From positions 1 through 36,573 of the forward strand of contig JAIERG010000208.1 of assembly GCA_019747095.1 (NCBI GenBank): DNA of 36,573 bases, in the 5' to 3' direction. A model generated the notes under the pieces. That model saw nothing but the letters and a program-made list of their open reading frames with translations, made no database searches and was not told the origin of the DNA. Each line of letters opens with the position of its first letter. The first letter of the stretch is position 1. Shown one piece after another: positions 25,695-33,654 of the stretch. This stretch comes from Caulobacteraceae bacterium. Its GTDB lineage: Bacteria; Pseudomonadota; Alphaproteobacteria; Caulobacterales; Caulobacteraceae. The translations under genes were made by a program, and so were the position numbers.

Positions 25695-27068
25695 TCAGAA
25701 GGTGCGCGTCATCTGGACATAGGCATAGACCGTGTCGCCCTGGCGGGACCCGTTCGGTGCCCTGTCTCCGAGATCACCGCCCAAGAGCGCGGATCCGCCG
25801 ACTTCCAGCCTGACCCGGTCGGGGTCCAGCCAGTAGCGGGCGCGTGCATCGATGGCGTGTCCAATGAAGCGGCCCGATCGGCCGGACGGATCGCGCACCC
25901 TCGCCACGACCCAGGCGTCGGTGGCTGAGGCGAGGAAGGCGGCCTTGTAGGCAAGCCGCGCATCCCATCGGGCCGAAGGCCGGACCTCGATCCGGCCACC
26001 CGGAGCCGAAAGATTCGCGGGCGTCAGAGGGCCGTGGATGCCGGTGTTGCCCAGGTCGGAGCGCCGACTACCGAACAGTCGCTCATACTGGTCGAATGCA
26101 TCGTCGTCGGGCCGACGATCGCCACTGGCATAGTCGAAATCCAGCGCGAGCCGCGGGCGCCACGGATGATCCAGGGTCCGTCCGATTGATGCATGCAGGG
26201 TCCAGGCCCGAACCCTCAGGTCGCGGACGTCACCCAACCCTGATGTGGCCCGACGGCTGCCCGAGCGATAGGCGCCTTCTACGTCCAGATCCCACCGCCC
26301 GATCGCCGGCTCGCGCGACAACCGCGCGCCCCAGGTCAGATAGCGCCGGTTCGGCGTAGGCACTGTGGCTGTGTCTTCCTCGCGCAAGCCATAGACGAAG
26401 ACTTCCCCGGTTATCCCGTCCATCCGGGGACCTGTCAGCTCGGGTCGGACGTAGTGAACAGCCCAGTAGCGCCGGCCCGTCTCCTCCTCGTCGCCCGACA
26501 CGGCGTTGTCGGTCAGGCTCTGCCGATCGGTGGGCCGCCGCCCCACTGGAACCACATAGAAGGCGTGCAGCTCATCTCCACGCCGGGACGTCGTGCGCAC
26601 AGCCAGTCCGGTGTAGTGGGAAATGACGTTGGCGAAGTCGACCCGCTCGACCTGACGACCGCTGCCGATGTCCAGGGTCATCCGGCCGACCCGGACCTCG
26701 GTTTGACCGCCGTCTCCCAAGCCCCGATCCAGTTGCGTCCGGCCGTAGAGCTGCAGCAGATCCAAAGGATTGACGATGCTGGTGCTGACCGGAGACCCTT
26801 CATCGTCAAGATAGGCCCGCGAGTCCTGCATTTCGGCCCCCCAGGTGATCGGGCCGGTGTCCGCCTCGACCAGGACCAGGGTACGAAACGCCAGCATCTG
26901 GTCCGTGCCCGAACCCCCGGCCCGGAACTGTCCGGTCAGGGTTTCATATCGTCCGCGCCATTCCCCGCTGACGCGCAGGCGATCGCCGCCCTGGGCAGAG
27001 GCGCGGTCCGGACAGCACAGGATGGACAGGGCAGAGGCGCCGATGACGCCCAGGGTGGCCGGCTTCAT
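25695..27068 (-). CDS. Alginate-export (AlgE-like) family outer-membrane beta-barrel protein
   Basis: A protein of about 457 residues resembling the alginate-export domain family of outer-membrane beta-barrels. A signal peptide (about residues 1-26, ending DRASAQ) is followed by RLRVSGEWRGRYE, DQMLAFRTLVLVEADTGPIT, a VGRMTLDIGSGRQV segment and repeated amphipathic strands, ending in Phe (YVQMTRTF). Family members are usually diffusion or export porins, and many have nothing to do with alginate. The start at 27068 gives a clean signal peptide. The in-frame extension upstream overlaps the regulator gene. The gene lies seven bases after an ArsR-type regulator gene, so the two probably form a small operon. 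The substrate cannot be told from the sequence. Confidence 0.82.
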   Translation of the reverse strand: MKPATLGVIGASALSILCCPDRASAQGGDRLRVSGEWRGRYETLTGQFRAGGSGTDQMLAFRTLVLVEADTGPITWGAEMQDSRAYLDDEGSPVSTSIVNPLDLLQLYGRTQLDRGLGDGGQTEVRVGRMTLDIGSGRQVERVDFANVISHYTGLAVRTTSRRGDELHAFYVVPVGRRPTDRQSLTDNAVSGDEEETGRRYWAVHYVRPELTGPRMDGITGEVFVYGLREEDTATVPTPNRRYLTWGARLSREPAIGRWDLDVEGAYRSGSRRATSGLGDVRDLRVRAWTLHASIGRTLDHPWRPRLALDFDYASGDRRPDDDAFDQYERLFGSRRSDLGNTGIHGPLTPANLSAPGGRIEVRPSARWDARLAYKAAFLASATDAWVVARVRDPSGRSGRFIGHAIDARARYWLDPDRVRLEVGGSALLGGDLGDRAPNGSRQGDTVYAYVQMTRTF

Positions 27069-27075
27069 CGACGGC

Positions 27076-27417
27076 TCAGGAACAGCACGCGACGCGCTCC
27101 GCGATCCGGGCCACGGGCGTGCACACCTCCGGTCGCCCCTGGCAGCAGTCTTCCATGAGAAAGCCCAGCAGGGCACTCATCCGGCCATAGGCGGCGGCAT
27201 AGATGATCGACCGGCCGTCTCTGCGTCGCGTCACCAGCCCGGCGTGGGACAGCACGGTAAAGGTAGCCGACAGGGTGTTTGGGGCGATCCCCACCCGGCG
27301 CGCGACCTCCCCGGCCGCCAGCCCGTCCGGCCCCGCCGCGACCAGCTCGCGAAAAACCGCCAGCCGTCCCTCATGCGCAAGTGCGGCCAGCCCGGCCACC
27401 GCCTCGTTCGTTTCCAT
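27076..27417 (-). CDS. ArsR/SmtB-family transcriptional regulator with C-terminal cysteines
   Basis: A 113-residue winged-helix regulator. The N-terminal half gives the ArsR fold (EGRLAVFRELVAAGPDG, then recognition region VGIAPNTLSATFTVLSHAGLV, residues about 42-62) and the wing TRRRDGRSIIYAA. The C-terminal helix carries C91, C92 and C99 (EDCCQGRPEVC), and the protein ends in CCS (C111, C112). A vicinal Cys pair plus a third Cys near the C-terminus is known in As(III)-sensing ArsR of the Acidithiobacillus/Corynebacterium types, so arsenite, antimonite or another thiophilic ligand is plausible. No arsenic resistance gene is nearby, and the only partner is the outer-membrane barrel gene downstream. 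It probably represses its own two-gene operon. Confidence 0.88.
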   Translation of the reverse strand: METNEAVAGLAALAHEGRLAVFRELVAAGPDGLAAGEVARRVGIAPNTLSATFTVLSHAGLVTRRRDGRSIIYAAAYGRMSALLGFLMEDCCQGRPEVCTPVARIAERVACCS

Positions 27418-27566
27418 AATTCAACGATACAGCGACTATGCGACTGATCGACGACGAAGGGCGCGTTCCGGCGTGGCGCGAAGCCTCCGTTGATTTCCCG
27501 CGCCGTTCGCCCCACATCCCTGCACCGAACGACACCGGGCGCAGTCGCCCGACAGGAGAACCCCTC

Positions 27567-27899
27567 ATGGCCACGCTGAAGGTCACCGACGACAGCTTTG
27601 ATGCCGACGTGCTGAAAGCCTCCACACCGGTGCTGGTGGACTTCTGGGCGGAGTGGTGCGGGCCGTGCAAGCAGATCGGTCCGGCTCTGGAGCAGATCTC
27701 CGACGAACTCGCGGGTCAGGTGACCATCGCCAAGGTGAACATCGACGACAGCCCCCTGACCCCCTCCAAGCTGGGCGTGAAGGGCATCCCCACCCTGATG
27801 CTGTTCAAGGACGGCCAGATGGCGTCGCTCAAGGTCGGCGCCATGCCCAAGGGCAAGATCCTGGAATGGCTGGCCGAAAGCGGCATCCAGGCAGGGTGA
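27567..27899 (+). CDS. trxA: Thioredoxin
   Basis: A 110-residue thioredoxin with the redox site WCGPCK (C31, C34), the FWAEW approach, the cis-Pro in GIPTLMLFKDG and the usual length for TrxA. It is a cytoplasmic disulfide reductase serving ribonucleotide reductase, peroxidases and others. AGGAG precedes the ATG at 27567 with about eight bases spacing. In many alphaproteobacteria trxA follows addA directly. Here an ArsR/outer-membrane pair on the other strand separates them. The stop is followed immediately by a large palindromic repeat. Confidence 0.96.
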   Translation: MATLKVTDDSFDADVLKASTPVLVDFWAEWCGPCKQIGPALEQISDELAGQVTIAKVNIDDSPLTPSKLGVKGIPTLMLFKDGQMASLKVGAMPKGKILEWLAESGIQAG

Positions 27900-27900
27900 T

Positions 27901-28033
27901 CCTCACCCGCGCAGCGGGGGAGGGGGACCAGCCGCAGGCTGGTGGAGGGGGCGGCTCCAGACACGGTGCTCGCGTCCGCCCCCTCCACCGCTTCGCGGTC
28001 CCCTCCCCCGTTCGCTGCGTTTCGGGGTGGGGG
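27901..28033. repeat. Complex palindromic intergenic repeat with two side hairpins
   Basis: The left arm (27901-27954) and right arm (27976-28033) are near reverse complements. GGGGGAGGGGGACC and GGTGGAGGGGGCGG on the left match CCGCCCCCTCCACC and GGTCCCCTCCCCC on the right. The outer parts CGCAGCG and CGCTGCG also pair. Within each arm a small hairpin interrupts the stem: ACCAGCCGCAGGCTGGT on the left and ACCGCTTCGCGGT on the right. The loop is about 21 bases. The folded form is a cruciform-like double hairpin. The motif GGTGGAGGGGG...CCGCTTCGCGG resembles dispersed intergenic palindromes common in alphaproteobacterial genomes. It could also act as the trxA terminator. Confidence 0.85.
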
Positions 28034-28036
28034 AAT

Positions 28037-28054
28037 TGTCAGCCCTGCCTGACA
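28037..28054. repeat. Short inverted repeat upstream of trmD
   Basis: TGTCAG at 28037-28042 pairs with CTGACA at 28049-28054 around CCCTGC. It lies between the large palindrome and the trmD start. It could be part of the palindromic element or an operator, and has no T tract. Confidence 0.6.
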
Positions 28055-28056
28055 GT

Positions 28057-28083
28057 TTGGACTCCTTAGACGACTTGGACTCC
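28057..28083. repeat. 9-bp direct repeat TTGGACTCC upstream of trmD
   Basis: Two exact copies of TTGGACTCC (28057-28065 and 28075-28083) are 18 bases apart, ending 20 bases before the trmD ATG. The position would suit a promoter or regulator site, but no clear -10 element is visible. Confidence 0.6.
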
Positions 28084-28103
28084 GTTTTTCGCCCCCGGCC
28101 CCC

Positions 28104-28829
28104 ATGCCCTTCACCGCCACCGTCCTGACCATGTTCCCGGAGGCCTTTCCAGGACCGCTGGGGGTCTCCCTGATCGGGACGGCGTGGCGCGAGAAGGGGC
28201 TGTGGAGCCTGGAAACCCTTGACATTCGGGGCTTCAGCGAGGATAGGCGCGGCTTCCTGGATGACACCCCTGCGGGGGGCGGTCCGGGTCAGGTGCTGAA
28301 GGCGGACGTGGTGGCCCGGGCTCTCGACAGCCTGACGGGTCCTCCCCGGCCGCTTTTGTACATGAGCGCACGGGGTCGGCCCCTGACGCAGGCGCGTGTG
28401 AAGGAGTGGTCTCAGGCGGACGGCGTCGTCGTCCTCTGCGGCCGGTTCGAGGGGGTGGACCAGCGGGTGCTCGACGCCCGGGGGTTCGAAGAGGTCAGCG
28501 TCGGAGACGCGGTTCTCGCCGGTGGCGAGGCGGCGGCGATGGTGGTGATCGAGGCGTGCGTACGACTGATCCCCGGCGTTCTGGGCCAGGCCGAAAGCCT
28601 GTCGTCCGAGAGCTTCGAGGACGGTCTTCTGGAGCATCCGCAGTACACGCGACCGCGGACGTTCGAGGGGATCGACATCCCGGAGGTCCTGCTGTCCGGC
28701 GACCACAAGCGCGTGGCGGCCTGGCGGGCGGAACAAAGGGAACTCACCACGCGGGAGCGACGGCCGGACCTCTGGGCGGCGCATCTCGCCAATTCACAAG
28801 CAAGGGGCGGCAAAGCCCGAGGAGAATAG
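28104..28829 (+). CDS. trmD: tRNA (guanine-37-N1) methyltransferase TrmD
   Basis: A 241-residue SPOUT methyltransferase that makes m1G37 next to the anticodon, preventing +1 frameshifts. The trefoil-knot motifs are clear: [22 protein letters not shown] and [17 protein letters not shown], followed by the conserved [10 protein letters not shown] and [13 protein letters not shown]. It lacks a visible purine-rich ribosome site: the bases before the ATG are almost all pyrimidines and C-rich. It is followed two bases later by rplS, the typical trmD-rplS pairing. The usual upstream partners rpsP and rimM are not here. Confidence 0.97.
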   Translation: MPFTATVLTMFPEAFPGPLGVSLIGTAWREKGLWSLETLDIRGFSEDRRGFLDDTPAGGGPGQVLKADVVARALDSLTGPPRPLLYMSARGRPLTQARVKEWSQADGVVVLCGRFEGVDQRVLDARGFEEVSVGDAVLAGGEAAAMVVIEACVRLIPGVLGQAESLSSESFEDGLLEHPQYTRPRTFEGIDIPEVLLSGDHKRVAAWRAEQRELTTRERRPDLWAAHLANSQARGGKARGE

Positions 28830-28831
28830 AC

Positions 28832-29263
28832 ATGGCCAACATCCTTCAGACCCTGGAGGCCGAAGAGCGCGCCCGCCTGGTGGCTCAGCGCGCGATCCCC
28901 GACTTCCAGCCCGGCGACACCCTGCGGGTGATGGTCAAGATCAAGGAAGGCGAGCGCGAACGCATCCAGGCCTTCGAGGGCGTCTGCATCGCCCGCGCCG
29001 GCGGCGGCGTGAACGAGAACTTCACGGTGCGCAAGATTTCGTTCGGCGAAGGCGTGGAGCGGGTCTTCCCGATCCTGTCGCCGAACATCGACTCCATCGA
29101 GGTCAAGCGCCGCGGCATCGTCCGCCGCGCCAAGCTGTATTACCTGCGCGATCGTCGCGGCAAGTCGGCCCGTATCGCCGAGCGTCAAACGGTCCGCGCC
29201 GACAAGGGCGTGGTCGTCCCGGAAACCGGCAAGGCCGAAGTCCCGGCGACTGAAGAGGCCTGA
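28832..29263 (+). CDS. rplS: 50S ribosomal protein L19
   Basis: A 143-residue L19, located at the interface of the two ribosomal subunits. Family segments are [72 protein letters not shown] and [10 protein letters not shown]. The C-terminal tail beyond about residue 118 ([18 protein letters not shown]) is a low-complexity extension. AGGAG lies upstream of the ATG, overlapping the end of trmD. A strong terminator follows 28 bases after the stop. Confidence 0.98.
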   Translation: MANILQTLEAEERARLVAQRAIPDFQPGDTLRVMVKIKEGERERIQAFEGVCIARAGGGVNENFTVRKISFGEGVERVFPILSPNIDSIEVKRRGIVRRAKLYYLRDRRGKSARIAERQTVRADKGVVVPETGKAEVPATEEA

Positions 29264-29291
29264 TCGCCTCACAGAGACCCTGTGTCAGAGG

Positions 29292-29321
29292 GGCTCCGGC
29301 GGTGACGCCGGGGCCGTTTTT
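29292..29321 (+). terminator. Rho-independent terminator of trmD-rplS
   Basis: A 10-bp stem GGCTCCGGCG / CGCCGGGGCC (one T-G wobble) with loop GTGA, followed by five T at 29317-29321. Confidence 0.92.
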
Positions 29322-29327
29322 CGTGGG

Positions 29328-30467
29328 TCATGCCGACGCGAAGCGGTATTCTGTCCGCGATCGGAATGTCTCTCCCGGCCGCAGTACGGTCGAGGGAAAC
29401 TCCGGCCGGTTCGGGCTGTTCTGGAAGTGCTGGGTCTCCAGAGCGACACCGCAATAGGGTCGATAGGCGACCCCGCCGCGCCCGACCATGTCGACCACAT
29501 TGGCCGTGTAGACATGCAGCGCCGGCTCGGTCGTCCAGATCTCCATCGCCCGTCCCGATGGGGCATGGGACAGTCGCCCTGCCTTTCGCAGACCCTGGCC
29601 GCGTACAGCGAAGGAGTGATCGTATCCGCCCCCGATCCTCAGCTGCTCGTCTTGGGCATGCAGGTCCCGGCCGATCGTCCGAGGCGCGCGGAAATCGAAG
29701 GGCGTGCCCGCGACCGGGCGCAGTTCCCCGGTCACGATCTTCCTCGGGTCATAGGCGGCGAAGGCATCGGCCTCGATGATCAGTTCATGCTCGGTCACGC
29801 CCTGCGTGGGATCGCCTGCCAGGTTGAAATAGCTGTGGTGCGTGGGGTTCAGCACCGTCGCCCGGTCGGTCAGGGCCAGGTACTCCAGCGTCAGCCGGTT
29901 GTCGTGGGTCAGGCGATAGGTGACCGAAATCGTCAACGCGCCGGGAAAACCCTGATCGCCGTCGCCGCTGACCAGCGTCAACACGACACCAGGGCCTTCC
30001 TCCGTTTCGTCCGGCCGCGCCAGCCAGTTGCGCTTGGCAAAGCCTACGGGGCCGCCATGGGTCGAATGAGGACCATTGCCGACATCCAGCTGGATCGACC
30101 GCCCGTCGAGTTCGAACCGCCCGTTTTCGATCCGCCCGGCATAGCGCCCGACGGTGGTCCCAAAGTTCCGGGACCGTTCGACGTAGTCCGTCAGGGTATC
30201 CAGCCCCAGCACCATCTCGGCCTTTCGCCCCTGAAGGTCAGGCATGACGAGCGACTGGAGCGCCGCGCCCCATGTCATCACCCGTGCGGTCGCGCCGCTG
30301 CGATTGGTCAGGGTGATCAGCCGCACTGTCTCGCCGGACGCCAACTGACCGAAGACCGCTCCGGCCACTGCGGGCCGTTGCCCGAACGGCATGCGAGGCA
30401 GACGCGCACAGCCTGTCAGCGGCAGGAGCCCCAGCCCGGCGACAAGCGCGCGCCGGTCCAACCTCAT
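29328..30467 (-). CDS. Exported aldose 1-epimerase (galactose mutarotase family)
   Basis: A 379-residue galactose-mutarotase-family enzyme, which interconverts alpha and beta anomers of sugars. Catalytic regions seen are HSTHGGPVGFAKRNW, the His motif PTHHSYFNLAG and the general-base Glu in VALETQHF. The N-terminus (MRLDRRALVAGLGLLPLTGC) is an export signal with a lipobox-like LTGC and a twin Arg, so the enzyme probably acts in the periplasm as a lipoprotein. Its ATG overlaps the stop of the pectate lyase gene by four bases (ATGA), so the two are translated together. This suggests work on sugars or uronates released by the lyase, which is an inference from context. Confidence 0.92.
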   Translation of the reverse strand: MRLDRRALVAGLGLLPLTGCARLPRMPFGQRPAVAGAVFGQLASGETVRLITLTNRSGATARVMTWGAALQSLVMPDLQGRKAEMVLGLDTLTDYVERSRNFGTTVGRYAGRIENGRFELDGRSIQLDVGNGPHSTHGGPVGFAKRNWLARPDETEEGPGVVLTLVSGDGDQGFPGALTISVTYRLTHDNRLTLEYLALTDRATVLNPTHHSYFNLAGDPTQGVTEHELIIEADAFAAYDPRKIVTGELRPVAGTPFDFRAPRTIGRDLHAQDEQLRIGGGYDHSFAVRGQGLRKAGRLSHAPSGRAMEIWTTEPALHVYTANVVDMVGRGGVAYRPYCGVALETQHFQNSPNRPEFPSTVLRPGETFRSRTEYRFASA

Positions 30468-32131
30468 TGGGCCATGCCTTCCAGGGTCTCGATCAGGTCG
30501 CCCATGTTGCGCACGAAGCTCTCGGTCGAGACGCCCTCGACTGGATAGTCCGTGATCCACGGCGAGGTGTCGTGCAGGTCGCCGACCCGGGTGATCCGGT
30601 ACTCCCCGCCTGTCGGCGTCGCGGACCCTGGGCCAATATAGGGATTGGACGTGGCCGTCAGCGGCGTGGGCCAATAGCCCCGTGCGTTCAGCGCCGCGAT
30701 GAGTTCGGCGGCTCGACCGGCGGCGGGTGGACGCGGCCTGCGTCCCGCCGTGCCCATGTCCTGCCAGGAGACATCGCGCAGAGTGAAGTAGCGCGGCAGG
30801 GTCTTCGTCCCCGATCGGGCCAACAGGGGCGAGCCTGCTGAAACCTGCTCGGCCGTCTGGGCCGCCAGCATGGCGTATTGGTCTCGCAAGCCAGCGACGT
30901 TCAGTGTCCGGAACGAGCCATAGTGGACCAGGGTGTCATTGGGGTTGCGGTCGGCGTAGTACTCCCCGTTGACGACGTTCGATCCGCGCCGGTGGATGTA
31001 CCAGGGCTGGTTCGTGCCGGGTTCGATGAAGGTCGGGTGGGTGCGGCCGTTCAGTCGCAGCTCTGGCGGCAGAGCGACGGAATCGAGCCAGTCCAGAGCC
31101 TCTGGCACGCGAGCGATGTACTTCCGGTCCCCCGTCAGACGGTAGAAATTCAGCAGCTGCTGGACGTTGTTGGCCGTCGTATGGGTCGTCAGGGCCTCGG
31201 GCTCATAGGTCCGGGCCGAAGCCGGCCTCAGGGTGTCGGGGAAATGCTGCAGGCCCCATCCTGCCTGGGGCGCGGGCTGCTGGGTCGCCAGGAAGATGTC
31301 CATCCCGCGCCGGATCGACGACAGGATCCGCGCCCGCGTGAGGCCGCTTCCCTCGCGGCCCCTCGACAGCCGGTCGCCCATCGCCTGAAGGACGAAGATC
31401 AGGAACTCTAGGTTTTCGCCTGCCACGTCGTCGTTGAAGGTGATCAGCCGCGTATAGTCGGCATGGCCATGCACCCCGCCGTTCTCCACGAAGGGAAAGC
31501 GCTGGGGCCAGCCCCCGTTCTCGTACTGGCTGTCCAAAACGAACCGCACCGCTCGCTGGAGCGGGACCAGATAGGCCCGCTCGCCCTCGACCACGAGCCG
31601 GAGCATTAGTTGTGATGCTTCTGATGTGCCCGCGTCATCGAAGGTGGCATTGCCGTAGTAGCGATGAAACTCCTCCATCCGCCAGGCGTTTTGCCCGTAT
31701 GTCGTGTACCACTGGCGCAGGGAGTCCTCGCCCGCCGTGTCGATGACGTAGTTCCACCCCCCCGCGGGATGCTGACCTCGCACCAAGGCGTCGGCGGCGG
31801 ACTTCGCGGCGTCAAGGAACTGGCGGTCGCCAGTCGCGTGATAGGCGTCCAGAAAGGCATGGCCCATGGTGCCTGTTCCGGGCGGCTGGACCCAGATCAT
31901 CGTCGGCGCTGCCTCCAGCTCGCCCCAGCGCCGCGAGAAGTCAGGCAGGTAGGTCCAGACGTAGCCGCCTTCCACCGCCGCCTCATCGGTCATGAAGGCG
32001 GCGGCTCGCTTCATCGTCGCCACGACGGCCTGGCGATCGACGGTCGCGCCGGACTGGCTCATGGCCGGTGTGGCGAGTGCGGCTGCGGCCGTGGCCAGAA
32101 GCGTGCGGCGGCTGAGGCGAATGGCGCTCAT
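30464..32131 (-). CDS. Exported pectate lyase, PL10-like family
   Basis: A 555-residue protein of the PelA / pectic acid lyase family (PL10-like), which cleaves polygalacturonate by beta-elimination. The start at 32131 gives a twin-arginine signal (LSRRTLLATAAAALATPAMSQ). GAGGG precedes it. An alpha/alpha-toroid-like catalytic region follows, with GGWNYVIDTAGEDSLRQWY, the family hallmark NGGWPQRFP, HADYTRLITFNDD and TTHTTANNVQQLLNFY. The C-terminal 60 residues include a short GEYRITRVGD segment. I could not place the catalytic Arg and Asp with certainty. The family length is usually shorter (about 350), so residues beyond about 400 may be an added domain. It is coupled to the mutarotase gene. 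Confidence 0.85.
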   Translation of the reverse strand: MSAIRLSRRTLLATAAAALATPAMSQSGATVDRQAVVATMKRAAAFMTDEAAVEGGYVWTYLPDFSRRWGELEAAPTMIWVQPPGTGTMGHAFLDAYHATGDRQFLDAAKSAADALVRGQHPAGGWNYVIDTAGEDSLRQWYTTYGQNAWRMEEFHRYYGNATFDDAGTSEASQLMLRLVVEGERAYLVPLQRAVRFVLDSQYENGGWPQRFPFVENGGVHGHADYTRLITFNDDVAGENLEFLIFVLQAMGDRLSRGREGSGLTRARILSSIRRGMDIFLATQQPAPQAGWGLQHFPDTLRPASARTYEPEALTTHTTANNVQQLLNFYRLTGDRKYIARVPEALDWLDSVALPPELRLNGRTHPTFIEPGTNQPWYIHRRGSNVVNGEYYADRNPNDTLVHYGSFRTLNVAGLRDQYAMLAAQTAEQVSAGSPLLARSGTKTLPRYFTLRDVSWQDMGTAGRRPRPPAAGRAAELIAALNARGYWPTPLTATSNPYIGPGSATPTGGEYRITRVGDLHDTSPWITDYPVEGVSTESFVRNMGDLIETLEGMAQ

Positions 32132-32220
32132 AAGACCCTCGTCGGCTAACGTTTCCGGACGGCTCTGACGGCCGCTCACGGCCGAACCTTACAGCATTGA
32201 CACCGGTTTCCAAGACCGGG

Positions 32221-33654
32221 TCAGGCCTCGGCGGCAGGCAGCTCCAGAACCGCCTTGAGGCCACCTAGGTCACTGGCTCCGAGTGTCAGCCTTCCGCCGT
32301 AGGCTCGCGTCAGATCGTCCACGATCGACAGACCGAGCCCCGACCCGGGTGCGTCCTCGTCCAGGCGCGTGCCCCGTTTCAGCACAGCCTCGCGCTGACC
32401 CTCCGGAAGGCCCGGCCCATCGTCCTCGACGACGGCGATCATCTGGCCAAGGCCGCTGGGCCCAGCGGAGACACGGACCCGCCGCTTGGACCATTTGCAG
32501 GCGTTTTCCATGAGGTTTCCGAGGATCTCCTGCAGATCCTGACGCTCTCCAAGAAAGGCCAGGTCGTCGGGTGCGCGCCAGTCGATCTCGACGTCCTTGG
32601 TCTGGAAGACTCGTTCCAGCATCACCGCCATTTCGTCGAGGACCTCGCCAACCGGTGTGCGGTCGCCAAGGCCGTGAGCGGCTCGAGCCGCTGCGCGCGC
32701 GCGGCGCAGATGATGGTCGACCTGTCCCTTCATCACCTCCGTCTGTCGGCGGACGATATCGGCGAGGGGGTCTGACTTGCCATCGGCTTCCGCCAGCATG
32801 ACCGAAAGCGGTGTCTTCAGAGCATGGGCGAGGTTGCCGACATGGGTCCTCTGTCGCTCGACGACTTCCTGATTGTGGTCGAGCAGCCGGTTGACCTGTT
32901 CCGCGAGGGGCTGGATCTCCAGCGGGTATGCATGCTCGATCCGCGCCGCACGGCCCTTTCTGACGTTGGCGATCTCGTTTCTCAGCGCGAACAACGGTCT
33001 CAGCCCGATCTGAACCTGGAGGAAGACGGCAATCACCAGCCCGACGCCGAGCGCCAGCAGGGCGATCCAGACATAGGTCGCGAACTCGCGCGTATCCGCC
33101 TCGATGTCGGACCGGTCGATGCCGGCCATGAAGACGATGGGCTCGGCGCGCCCTGGCAAGGTCTTCAGGCTCGCGGCGATCCTCAACGGCTGGCGCTGTG
33201 GAGGCCGCAGGATGCCCGGATCATTGTAGGTCAGGAGATCGCCCATCGACGCCCGCAGCCGCGCGGGCAGTTCCGGGGCGATGTACAGGGTTTCGCCCGC
33301 CAGTGAGGGCGAACGGGCCAGAACGCGCACGCCGCCGTCCGGCAGGACCTCGGCCACCATCCAGTACTTGCCTGACAGACCACGCAGGGTGGGGGCATCC
33401 CGGATTTCCGAGACGGTCACGCCCTGGGGCGTGGCTACGGTCGCGATCACCACCTCGTCGATGGTGTCGCTGAGCATGTCGCCCAGTCTTCGGAAGGCGC
33501 TTTCCTGATACTGGGTCGTCAGGATCCAGCCGGTGGCGGCGAGCGCCACCACGATCCACGCAGAGGCGAGCCAGATCAGGCGCCGGGTCAGGCTGCGGCC
33601 GGGACGACCAATAAAGCGGATCCAGCCCGCTCCCCCCGCCGTCTCGTCGGTCAC
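32221..33654 (-). CDS. Sensor histidine kinase (PhoQ/EnvZ class) of a two-component system
   Basis: A 477-residue membrane kinase. Transmembrane helices lie at about 27-47 and 193-213 and enclose a periplasmic sensor of about 145 residues. A HAMP-like segment (LRPLFALRNEIANVRKGR) and the dimerisation region with the phospho-acceptor His277 (LAHALKTPLSV) follow. The ATP-binding domain has the N box GNLMENACKW (N384), the G1 box VEDDGPGL and the G2 box GSGLGLSIV. The ligand is unknown. Its ATG overlaps the stop of the response-regulator gene (ATGA), so the two are coupled. The organisation resembles PhoPQ-type systems sensing cations or envelope state. Confidence 0.95.
   Translation of the reverse strand: MTDETAGGAGWIRFIGRPGRSLTRRLIWLASAWIVVALAATGWILTTQYQESAFRRLGDMLSDTIDEVVIATVATPQGVTVSEIRDAPTLRGLSGKYWMVAEVLPDGGVRVLARSPSLAGETLYIAPELPARLRASMGDLLTYNDPGILRPPQRQPLRIAASLKTLPGRAEPIVFMAGIDRSDIEADTREFATYVWIALLALGVGLVIAVFLQVQIGLRPLFALRNEIANVRKGRAARIEHAYPLEIQPLAEQVNRLLDHNQEVVERQRTHVGNLAHALKTPLSVMLAEADGKSDPLADIVRRQTEVMKGQVDHHLRRARAAARAAHGLGDRTPVGEVLDEMAVMLERVFQTKDVEIDWRAPDDLAFLGERQDLQEILGNLMENACKWSKRRVRVSAGPSGLGQMIAVVEDDGPGLPEGQREAVLKRGTRLDEDAPGSGLGLSIVDDLTRAYGGRLTLGASDLGGLKAVLELPAAEA

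Noticed and set aside
27433-27456. CGAC repeated every 8 bases upstream of the ArsR gene (27433, 27441, 27449) as an operator
   Set aside because: The repeats are four bases long, direct and not inverted, and common in this GC-rich DNA. ArsR proteins usually bind dyads.
27901-28033. CRISPR-like or miniature transposable element interpretation of the palindrome
   Set aside because: There is a single unit with no spacer pattern, no flanking target duplication and no transposase-like terminal repeats that I can identify.
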